Shown: positions 1-5,118 of the stretch, in pieces
Numbering within the stretch: the first letter of the stretch is position 1
Layout: each line of letters begins with the position of its first letter
NCBI GenBank assembly: GCA_003508605.1
Contig: DNUB01000230.1
Span: forward strand, 1-5,222
Source: Oscillospiraceae bacterium
GTDB taxonomy: Bacteria; Bacillota; Clostridia; Oscillospirales; Ruminococcaceae
Direction: 5' to 3'
Length of the DNA: 5,222 nucleotides
Position numbers and translations under genes: made by a program
Notes under the pieces: generated by a model
The model's database searches: none
Seen by the model: only the letters and a program-made list of their open reading frames with translations
Told to the model about the DNA's origin: nothing

Positions 1-84
1 CTTTCCCGAAAGCAGGCACAAATCCGCATAAACTTCCCCAAAATCAATCAAAATCCGCAAAAAACAAAACCGATACCCGTCATC
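1..84. other. dnaA 3' flank with AAATCCGCA direct repeats
   Basis: This short stretch after the dnaA stop has no gene and no convincing terminator. AAATCCGCA occurs at 20-28 and 51-59, and its reverse complement TGCGGATTT recurs at 1774-1782 upstream of dnaA. CTTTC-CC-GAAAG at 1-12 is a small hairpin cut by the window edge. It may be part of the dnaA-dnaN spacer. Confidence 0.4.
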
Positions 85-1443
85 TCATATCTCATTAGAA
101 ATATTCTTAACCAGATCCTCAATGGTAGCCCGATAATTGGGATCCTTTTTAATAATGGATTTAACCTTGTTAATGGCATATACCACGGTGGAATGATCCC
201 TGTTGCCAAACTCGTTGCCGATGGCGGTATAGGAAAGCCCCGTTATTGTGTTTATAAGGTACATGGCTATCTGGCGGGCGGAGGATATCTGACTGTTTCT
301 CTTGGGACCTATCATTTCCTCGGCGGTTACCGAATAAATATGTCCCACCTCGCTGATTATTCTTTCCACCGTAACGGGTATGGGCTGCTGATCCGTAAGC
401 ACGTCCTTTGTAACGTTCTGCGCCATGGATATTGTGGGAGGAACGCTGGTAACAAGAGTAAGAGCGTTCATTTTCACAATAGCTCCCTCTAACTGACGGA
501 TATTCTTTTTCAGCTTGTCCGCCATATATTCCATTACATTCTGCGGAATGTGCATATTTAAAAGCTCGGCCTTTCTCTTGATAATGGCAAGGCGGGTTTC
601 AAATTCGGGAGTGCTTATATCCGCAAGAAGCCCCCATTCAAAGCGGCTTAAAAGTCTTTCCTCTATATCGTTTATTTCCTTCGGCGGACGGTCGGAGGTT
701 AGGATTATCTGTTTGTTTTTTCCGTGAAGCTCGTTAAAGGTGTGGAAAAGCTCCGCCTGACTTTCCTTTTTGCCGCTGAAGAACTGAACGTCGTCTACAA
801 GCAGCATATCGCAGTTGCGGTATTTGTTTTTAAATTCGTCGTTGGTATTGTATTTAAGAGAGTTGACAAACTCGGTGACAAAGGTTTCCGCAGTAACGTA
901 AATAACCTTGAAGCCGGGATTTTTCATTTCCACAAAATTCTTGACGGCGCAAAGCAGATGGGTCTTTCCCAAGCCCGGCTCGCTGTAAATATAAAGAGGG
1001 TTGTACTGTCCCGTCTGCCCCTGCGCTATGGATTTGCAGGCGGAATAGGCAAGGCGGTTGCTGTCCCCTACTATGAAAGTGTCGAAGGTATGGTTGTAAT
1101 TGCTGTTGGCTAAGGTGGTCTCAAGCTTTTTGGTCATATCGGGATCGTCCTCAAGCTCCGGAATGGGATCGCAGAACTTTATCCTCTGTTCGGGAGTAAG
1201 ATCGTTGGGAGTAAGAATATCCACCTCCACCTCAAAGCCCAAAATCTCGTAAAATGCGGTTTTGAACATATTAAGGTAATTTTCGTTGATTATGGTCTTT
1301 TCATAAGGATTGCTGACATAAAGCACCACATGATTATTGTTAAGCTTGATAGGCTTAATAGGGTCTATGAAAAGCTTGCGCGCCGTATCGGTAATGGGCA
1401 GGCTTTGCTTCATAAGCTCGAAAATATCCGCAAATGAGTTCAT
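85..1443 (-). CDS. dnaA: Chromosomal replication initiator protein DnaA
   Basis: AAA+ ATPase that binds DnaA boxes at oriC, melts the origin and helps load the helicase; it acts in the cytoplasm on DNA. The 452-residue product has the usual family length and order. Domain I is about residues 1-78 and a short linker spans about 80-115. The AAA+ domain includes Walker A GLGKT (157-161), Walker B LLVDD (214-218), sensor I TSDRPP (249-254), box VII SRFEWGL with the arginine finger near R267, and sensor II NIRQLEG (314-320). The C-terminal DNA-binding domain carries SSARQIAMYL and the DnaA signature IGNEFGNRDHSTVVYAI (408-424). I chose the internal ATG at 1443 because AAAGGA lies 10 nt upstream and MNSFADIFEL is a typical DnaA start; the reading frame is open 22 codons further up. 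Odd point: the first glycine of GxxxxGKT is Ser154 (SEPGLGKT). The gene is transcribed away from the feo operon. No dnaN is visible, but only 84 bp remain downstream. Identity is certain; the start is very likely. Confidence 0.97.
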   Translation of the reverse strand: MNSFADIFELMKQSLPITDTARKLFIDPIKPIKLNNNHVVLYVSNPYEKTIINENYLNMFKTAFYEILGFEVEVDILTPNDLTPEQRIKFCDPIPELEDDPDMTKKLETTLANSNYNHTFDTFIVGDSNRLAYSACKSIAQGQTGQYNPLYIYSEPGLGKTHLLCAVKNFVEMKNPGFKVIYVTAETFVTEFVNSLKYNTNDEFKNKYRNCDMLLVDDVQFFSGKKESQAELFHTFNELHGKNKQIILTSDRPPKEINDIEERLLSRFEWGLLADISTPEFETRLAIIKRKAELLNMHIPQNVMEYMADKLKKNIRQLEGAIVKMNALTLVTSVPPTISMAQNVTKDVLTDQQPIPVTVERIISEVGHIYSVTAEEMIGPKRNSQISSARQIAMYLINTITGLSYTAIGNEFGNRDHSTVVYAINKVKSIIKKDPNYRATIEDLVKNISNEI

Positions 1444-1453
1444 AATATCAACA

Positions 1454-1459
1454 TCCTTT
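1454..1459 (-). promoter_or_regulatory. dnaA ribosome binding site (AAAGGA)
   Basis: AAAGGA on the minus strand sits 10 nt before the ATG at 1443. It supports that start over the in-frame ATG at 1509, which would add 22 residues not typical of DnaA. Confidence 0.75.
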
Positions 1460-1585
1460 TTATATAGTATATTTGACTTTATGGAGTCTTTGCCCTTTGC
1501 TTGCGGCAAAAGGCGGGGAACATCCGGGTTTTGATTATGCAGGATACCTCCGAAAATCGTTTTGATAAGGCAGAGGATATGCCGT

Positions 1586-1621
1586 GGGAGTTTTATTCAA
1601 ACAATGCTTTTAAATACTCCC
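1586..1621 (-). repeat. Inverted repeat GGGAGT...ACTCCC in the dnaA leader
   Basis: GGGAGT (1586-1591) and ACTCCC (1616-1621) are perfect 6-bp complementary arms separated by 24 nt. Two more A-T pairs form inside after one mismatch. If dnaA starts near 1655, this hairpin falls in its 5' leader about 35 nt from the RNA end. There is no adjacent T-run, so it is not a standard terminator. It may be a protein site, an RNA structure or chance. Confidence 0.35.
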
Positions 1622-1661
1622 CGTAATGTAAAGATAAAAAAACAGATGTAAACCCAATTTA

Positions 1662-1690
1662 ATTTTATCATAACGCTAATTTTTTTGCAA
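1662..1690 (-). promoter_or_regulatory. Candidate dnaA promoter (TTGCAA-17-TAAAAT)
   Basis: On the minus strand, TTGCAA (1690-1685; 4 of 6 matches to the -35 consensus) is followed by a 17-bp spacer and TAAAAT (1667-1662; 5 of 6 matches to the -10). Transcription would begin near 1655 and give a dnaA leader of about 210 nt. A second, overlapping candidate is TTTACA (1652-1647) with TACATT 16 bp further on. These are by-eye matches in AT-rich DNA, so confidence is moderate. Confidence 0.45.
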
Positions 1691-1754
1691 TAAGGAGTAT
1701 AATAAAAATTCATAGAAAATGCAGACCGTTTTTTGTTATTAAATACTAAGAGCA

Positions 1755-1876
1755 TTTCCGGATAGGGATAATGTGCGGATTTACGAGCGGATTTTCGACA
1801 GCCGGCAAGGGAAAAATCAGGGAGCAGCGGGGGAGCTATACCGAAACCGCACAAAATCGATTTGTTTTCGGATAGG
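1755..1876. repeat. Direct repeat TTTYCGGATAGG, two copies
   Basis: The 12-mer at 1755-1766 (TTTCCGGATAGG) and the one at 1865-1876 (TTTTCGGATAGG) match at 11 of 12 positions, 110 bp apart. Two more GCGGATTT copies lie between them at 1775-1782 and 1787-1794. Function unknown; they could be protein-binding sites or chance repeats. Confidence 0.4.
1841..1871. repeat. Hairpin CCGAAA / TTTCGG with inner ACAAA / TTTGT stem
   Basis: CCGAAA (1841-1846) pairs with TTTCGG (1866-1871). Inside it, ACAAA (1851-1855) pairs with TTTGT (1861-1865) around a 5-nt ATCGA loop, leaving a 4-nt one-sided bulge CCGC (1847-1850). That gives 11 Watson-Crick pairs in 31 nt. There is no T-run on either side, so it is not an obvious terminator. 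It lies about 135 bp upstream of the expected feo start, so it would not be in that transcript. Confidence 0.4.
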
Positions 1877-1943
1877 TTCTGACAGAGATAGCCGAACTGT
1901 CAAAATATACAATATTATTAGTTAGATAAGGGTAACTTATGTA

Positions 1944-1959
1944 AGGTTTTACAAAACCT
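1944..1959. promoter_or_regulatory. Palindrome AGGTTTT-AC-AAAACCT upstream of the feo promoter
   Basis: This is a perfect 7-bp inverted repeat with a 2-bp centre, ending 11 bp before the -35 box, at roughly -62 to -47 from the expected start. Its compact symmetry and position suit a dimeric regulator. I do not recognise the motif as a known Fur, DtxR or CopY operator. Confidence 0.4.
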
Positions 1960-1970
1960 GTCAAAACAGA

Positions 1971-1999
1971 TTGACAAATAAGGTATTCGGGTTTATAAT
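1971..1999 (+). promoter_or_regulatory. feo operon promoter, perfect sigma-A consensus
   Basis: TTGACA (1971-1976), a 17-bp spacer and TATAAT (1994-1999) match the housekeeping sigma consensus at all 12 positions with ideal spacing. Transcription should begin near 2006, leaving a leader of about 80 nt before feoA1. Such a strong promoter would need tight repression, and the inverted repeat at 2006-2023 sits where a repressor would block it. Confidence 0.9.
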
Positions 2000-2005
2000 A
2001 TAAGC

Positions 2006-2023
2006 AGTTAGCAGAAACTAACT
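2006..2023. promoter_or_regulatory. Putative DtxR-like operator at the feo transcription start
   Basis: AGTTAG-CAGAAA-CTAACT is a perfect 6-bp inverted repeat with a 6-bp centre, beginning 7 bp after the -10 box. Its core TTAG-N6-CTAA (2008-2021) has the outline of DtxR/IdeR-family iron operators, which regulate iron uptake genes in many Gram-positive bacteria. Against the 19-bp DtxR consensus as I recall it, only 10 positions match, but the same core recurs before feoB. The regulator itself is not in the window; its identity is inferred. Confidence 0.55.
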
Positions 2024-2087
2024 ACTTTGTCAACAGATTTTAAAATGCTTAAAAGCGTTTACAGTAATAAAAATGGGGGATGTGTAT

Positions 2088-2300
2088 ATGATGCCGTTGA
2101 CTCTTGCGGAAATAGGAGAAGAAAATACCATAAAAAAAATAGGCGGAAAGCCCGAGGTAAAAAAGCACCTTGAAAACTTAGGCTTTGTGGCAGGCGGAAC
2201 CGTTACCGTTATAAATACGCTGGGCGGAAATGTTATAGTTAATGTTAAGGAATCCAGAGTCGCCATAAGCAGGGAGATGGCTCAGAAGATTATGATCTGA
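2088..2300 (+). CDS. feoA: Ferrous iron transport protein FeoA (first copy)
   Basis: Small cytoplasmic FeoA protein with an SH3-like beta-barrel fold; the family supports Fe(II) uptake by FeoB, probably by contacting it. The product is 70 residues, normal for the family. The typical features are the MMPLTLAEIGEE start, LENLGFVAGGTVTV (28-41), GGNVIVNV (46-53) and SRVAISREMAQKI (56-68). I start at the ATG at 2088: GGGGGA (2075-2080) lies 7 nt upstream, and MMPLT is the usual opening of this Firmicute subgroup. An in-frame ATG at 2073 would put this ribosome site inside the gene, and the ATG at 2091 is also possible. It is first in the feoA1-feoA2-feoB operon, behind the consensus promoter. It is the more divergent of the two copies and lacks the VAPLGDP stretch of FeoA2. 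Confidence 0.92.
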   Translation: MMPLTLAEIGEENTIKKIGGKPEVKKHLENLGFVAGGTVTVINTLGGNVIVNVKESRVAISREMAQKIMI

Positions 2301-2301
2301 C

Positions 2302-2333
2302 AAAAGCCGCCTCAGGGGGCATAGTCGGTTTTT
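2302..2333 (+). terminator. Terminator-like hairpin between feoA1 and feoA2
   Basis: AAAAGCCG (2302-2309) pairs with CGGTTTTT (2326-2333): eight pairs including one G-T wobble, around a 16-nt loop, beginning just after the feoA1 stop and ending in a T-run. The left arm and loop can instead fold as GCCGCC-TCA-GGGGGC (2306-2320) with one G-G mismatch, and this competes with the first fold. It may be a leaky terminator or attenuator that lowers feoA2-feoB output, or may mark a processing point. The T-run is part of the stem, so its strength is uncertain. Confidence 0.45.
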
Positions 2334-2334
2334 G

Positions 2335-2352
2335 AATATTTCAAAAAATATT
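2335..2352 (+). repeat. AT-only inverted repeat AATATTT-CAAA-AAATATT
   Basis: These are perfect 7-bp arms around a 4-nt loop, ending 10 bp before the feoA2 AGGAGG. It would make a weak AU hairpin in the feoA1-feoA2 spacer. It could be a protein site or chance in AT-rich DNA. Confidence 0.35.
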
Positions 2353-2362
2353 AAAGCAAAAC

Positions 2363-2368
2363 AGGAGG
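2363..2368 (+). promoter_or_regulatory. feoA2 ribosome binding site (AGGAGG)
   Basis: A perfect AGGAGG lies 5 nt before the ATG at 2374. It decides that start over an in-frame ATG at 2332, which falls in the terminator-like hairpin and has no such site. Confidence 0.9.
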
Positions 2369-2373
2369 CAGCT

Positions 2374-2595
2374 ATGAATACATTAAAGCAGGTAAAGGTA
2401 GGAGAAAACGCCAAGGTAGTAAAGCTTCACGGCGAGGGCGCAGTTAAAAGGCGCATTATGGATATGGGCATTACAAAGGGCGTCGAAATTCACGTACGCA
2501 AGGTAGCTCCCTTAGGCGATCCCATCGAGGTGACGGTAAGAGGGTATGAGCTGTCCCTGCGCAAGGCCGATGCGGAGATGATCGAAGTGGAATAA
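2374..2595 (+). CDS. feoA: Ferrous iron transport protein FeoA (second copy)
   Basis: Second FeoA-family protein, 73 residues, expected to be a cytoplasmic SH3-like partner of FeoB. It has the classic FeoA core: RRIMDMGITKGVEIHVRK (26-43), VAPLGDPIEV (44-53) and the C-terminal RGYELSLRKADAEMIEV (56-72). The start at 2374 is set by AGGAGG 5 nt upstream. It differs clearly from FeoA1, so the pair looks like long-separated paralogues and not a recent duplication. It is 73 bp after feoA1 and 102 bp before feoB. Tandem feoA genes before feoB are familiar in Clostridia. The division of labour between the two is not known from sequence. Confidence 0.95.
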   Translation: MNTLKQVKVGENAKVVKLHGEGAVKRRIMDMGITKGVEIHVRKVAPLGDPIEVTVRGYELSLRKADAEMIEVE

Positions 2596-2650
2596 AAAGA
2601 CATTTTGAATTTATTTCACTTTAGAGATTCCCTTTATTTTTATATATGAG

Positions 2651-2669
2651 TTAGCATAGGCTAATCAAA
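2651..2669. promoter_or_regulatory. Putative DtxR-like operator before feoB
   Basis: TTAGCATAGGCTAA (2651-2664) is a 5-bp inverted repeat (TTAGC / GCTAA) with a 4-bp centre. The full 19 bases match the DtxR/IdeR consensus TTAGGTTAGGCTAACCTAA, as I recall it, at 15 positions. It shares AGTTAGCA-N4-CTAA with the site at 2006-2023. It lies 33 bp before the feoB start and just after a TATATATG stretch that could be a weak -10 (with TTTAGA at 2620-2625). This suggests either a second regulated promoter or a block to read-through. The regulator identity is inferred. Confidence 0.6.
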
Positions 2670-2680
2670 AAAACAGCAAA

Positions 2681-2687
2681 AGGAAGG
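2681..2687 (+). promoter_or_regulatory. feoB ribosome binding site (AGGAAGG)
   Basis: AGGAAGG ends 10 nt before the ATG at 2698, a workable if slightly long spacing. It supports that start, which also begins the GTPase domain correctly. Confidence 0.7.
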
Positions 2688-2697
2688 AAAAACTTAT

Positions 2698-5118
2698 ATG
2701 TCCACAATAAGAATAGCTCTTGCGGGAAATCCCAACTGCGGCAAGACAACATTGTTTAACGCTCTCACCGGCTCAAACCAGTTTGTGGGAAACTGGCCGG
2801 GGGTTACCGTGGAAAAAAAGGAGGGAAGGCTGAAAAAGCACGACGACGTGATAATCACCGATCTTCCGGGTATTTATTCCCTTTCCCCCTATACCTTAGA
2901 GGAGGTGGTAGCCCGCAATTATCTTATAGGAGAAAGACCCGACGCAATTCTGAATATTGTGGACGGCACCAATCTTGAAAGAAACCTTTATCTTACCACA
3001 CAGCTTACCGAGCTGGGCATACCCGTAGTCATTGCCGTTAATATGATGGACGTGGTGGAAAAAAACGGGGATAAAATAAACGTTGACGAGCTGTCAAGGG
3101 TATTGGGCTGCAGGGTTATCCCCATTTCCGCTCTTAAAAGCGACAGGATAATCGACGCCGCCGAGCTTGCCATTCAGGCGGCAAAGGAAAAAAAGCCCGT
3201 TCCCACTCATAATTTTTCCGGAGCGGTGGAGCATGCTTTGGCTCATATCGAAGAGGCTGCGGTTCACGATATGCCCGAGGAGCAGCAGCGTTGGTATGCA
3301 ATAAAGATATTTGAGCGTGACGAAAAGGCTCTGGAACAGCTGAACATTCCTAAGGATAAAATGGAGCATATAGAAAAGGACATATGCGCCGCCGAGGAGG
3401 AAATGGACGACGATGCGGAAAGCATTATCACCAATGAAAGATACATATATATTGCCTCCGTCATAAAGGGCTGCTGCAAAAAAAAGAGTGCGGGAAGGCT
3501 TACGGTTTCCGATAAAATAGACAAGGTGGTTACCAACCGCTTTGCCGCTCTCCCTATATTTGCGGCAATAATGTTTTTGGTTTACTACATATCCGTTACT
3601 ACGGTGGGAACGATTTTTACCGATTGGGCCAACGACGGAGTGTTCGGAGAGGGCTGGCACTTATTCGGCATAGGTGCGGCGGATTATGAGGAGGCTCGGG
3701 ACGAATATGCGGCGGAGCATATTTTTACCGACGAGGTCAGACTGACTGTTGAAAATGCGGTTAAAGCGGAGGTAATCGGTGCGGCGGACGTTTATGAAGC
3801 GATTAAGGATGGCGGCTTCGGAGCGTTTGAGGAGGCTTACGGCAGCTATGGCGAGGAGCTGGCGGAAAAGGGATTTGATATTTCCGAGAGTGTTGACGGA
3901 CAGCTTCGGGCATTGGAGGAAGAGATAAAACCGGCGGAGTACGGCGTATGGGTTCCGGGTATTCCCGTTTTGCTTGAAGGCGCGCTTGATTCGGTAAATT
4001 GTGCGGATTGGCTCAAAAGCCTGCTTATCGACGGTATAGTCGGCGGCGTAGGCTCGGTTTTGGGCTTTATTCCCCAAATGATCGTGCTTTTTATTCTCCT
4101 TGCATTTCTTGAAGCCTGCGGTTATATGGCTCGTGTGGCGTTCGTTATGGACAGGATATTCAGGAAATTCGGTCTTTCGGGAAAATCCTTTATACCTATG
4201 CTGATAGGCACCGGCTGCGGCGTTCCCGGTATTATGGCGTCAAGAACCATCGAGAACGAGCGTGACAGAAGAATGACAATTATGACCACCACCTTTATAC
4301 CCTGCGGCGCAAAGCTGCCTATCATAGCAATGATATCAAGCGCACTTTTCGGCGGCACATGGTGGGTTGCGCCCAGCGCATATTTTATAGGCGTGGCGGC
4401 TATAGTTGTATCGGGAATTATTTTAAAGAAAACAAAGATGTTCGCAGGGGATCCCGCTCCCTTTGTTATGGAGCTGCCCGCATATCATCTTCCCACGGTA
4501 AGCAATATTCTCCGTTCAATGTGGGAGCGGGCATGGTCCTTTATTAAAAAGGCGGGTACGATCATTCTGCTGTCCTCCATAATTATCTGGCTGGGAAACA
4601 GCTTCGGCACATTTTTGGAAAACGGTCGGACGGTATTCGGTTACCTTACCGAGGAAGCGGAGGAGGCAAGCAGCATTCTCAATATAATAGGCGGCGGGAT
4701 AGCATGGATCTTTGCGCCTCTCGGCTTCGGCGATTCCACTGCGGCGGTAGCCACAATAATGGGACTTGTGGCAAAGGAAGAGATAGTGGGCGTATTCGGG
4801 GTATTGGATTTTGCTGCCATGTCAAGGCTTGCAGGCTATTCCTTCTTAATATTCAATCTGCTCTGCGCACCCTGCTTTGCGGCGATCGGAGCTATCAGAA
4901 GAGAAATGAACAGCGCAAAATGGACCTGGTTCGCCATCGGCTATCAGTGCGTCTTTGCTTATACCGTCAGCCTTATAGTATACCAGCTGGGCAGCCTGTT
5001 TGCGGGAAGCGGCAATGCGGCAGGCGTTATCTTTGCATTTCTTTTGCTTGCGGCGGTTATTTTCCTGCTTGCGAGACCCTATAAGGAATCGAAGGGGCTT
5101 AATAAAAAGGCAGGATAA
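2698..5118 (+). CDS. feoB: Fe(II) transporter FeoB, GTPase-coupled membrane protein
   Basis: Inner membrane ferrous-iron importer with a cytoplasmic G-protein domain; 806 residues. G motifs: G1 GNPNCGKTT (10-18), switch I Thr37, G3 DLPGIYS (55-61), G4 NMMD (115-118) and G5 SALKS (144-148). A helical regulatory (GDI-like) domain spans about 170-260. The first membrane helix is about 283-305. The core carries GTGCGVPGIMASRTIEN (504-520), FIPCGAKLPI with Cys536 (533-542), KEEIVGVFG (693-701) and LLCAPCFAAIG with Cys723 and Cys726 (721-731); several further hydrophobic helices run to about 792. Odd point: residues about 320-420, after helix 1 and so probably outside the cell, form an acidic Ala/Glu-rich insert that makes the protein longer than many Firmicute FeoBs, which as I recall are around 660-720 residues. 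There is no FeoC domain and no Cys-rich tail. It is third in the feo operon, with a possible separate operator just upstream. Identity is certain. Confidence 0.98.
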   Translation: MSTIRIALAGNPNCGKTTLFNALTGSNQFVGNWPGVTVEKKEGRLKKHDDVIITDLPGIYSLSPYTLEEVVARNYLIGERPDAILNIVDGTNLERNLYLTTQLTELGIPVVIAVNMMDVVEKNGDKINVDELSRVLGCRVIPISALKSDRIIDAAELAIQAAKEKKPVPTHNFSGAVEHALAHIEEAAVHDMPEEQQRWYAIKIFERDEKALEQLNIPKDKMEHIEKDICAAEEEMDDDAESIITNERYIYIASVIKGCCKKKSAGRLTVSDKIDKVVTNRFAALPIFAAIMFLVYYISVTTVGTIFTDWANDGVFGEGWHLFGIGAADYEEARDEYAAEHIFTDEVRLTVENAVKAEVIGAADVYEAIKDGGFGAFEEAYGSYGEELAEKGFDISESVDGQLRALEEEIKPAEYGVWVPGIPVLLEGALDSVNCADWLKSLLIDGIVGGVGSVLGFIPQMIVLFILLAFLEACGYMARVAFVMDRIFRKFGLSGKSFIPMLIGTGCGVPGIMASRTIENERDRRMTIMTTTFIPCGAKLPIIAMISSALFGGTWWVAPSAYFIGVAAIVVSGIILKKTKMFAGDPAPFVMELPAYHLPTVSNILRSMWERAWSFIKKAGTIILLSSIIIWLGNSFGTFLENGRTVFGYLTEEAEEASSILNIIGGGIAWIFAPLGFGDSTAAVATIMGLVAKEEIVGVFGVLDFAAMSRLAGYSFLIFNLLCAPCFAAIGAIRREMNSAKWTWFAIGYQCVFAYTVSLIVYQLGSLFAGSGNAAGVIFAFLLLAAVIFLLARPYKESKGLNKKAG

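Larger units (their letters stand above)
1444..2087. other. Divergent intergenic region between dnaA and feoA1
   Basis: This is about 640 bp without a supportable gene. The reading frames in it are short, lack good ribosome binding sites at plausible starts and resemble nothing I recognise. It holds the dnaA RBS, promoter and leader on the left and the feo promoter and operator on the right. The middle (about 1740-1905) contains CGGAT-type direct repeats and hairpins. I looked for DnaA boxes (TTATCCACA or its complement): the best match is TAGGGATAA near 1764-1772, at 7 of 9, and the others are 6 of 9 or worse. An origin is therefore not supported, although the position next to dnaA makes it worth testing. 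No tRNA, rRNA or riboswitch signature was recognised. Confidence 0.7.

Noticed and set aside
1698..1703. TATAAT on the plus strand
   Set aside because: No acceptable -35 at 16-18 bp upstream and no gene following closely; AT-rich chance match.
1764..1772. DnaA box candidate TAGGGATAA
   Set aside because: Only 7 of 9 matches to TGTGGATAA, and no cluster of better boxes nearby.
1764..1775. Fur box suggested by GATAATG
   Set aside because: Only a single half-site; no inverted partner and not near the feo promoter core.
1597..1854. Minus-strand open frame of 85 codons in the spacer
   Set aside because: No good ribosome site, no known similarity, an odd composition, and it overlaps the hairpins and the dnaA promoter region.
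1740..1905. Metal-sensing riboswitch (NiCo/czcD type) for feo
   Set aside because: I could not match the conserved four-way junction sequences, and the region is upstream of the consensus feo promoter, so it would not be in the leader.
3094..3660. Minus-strand open frame of 188 codons inside feoB
   Set aside because: It is antisense to the well-supported GTPase and linker region of feoB, has no recognisable domain and is a codon-bias shadow.
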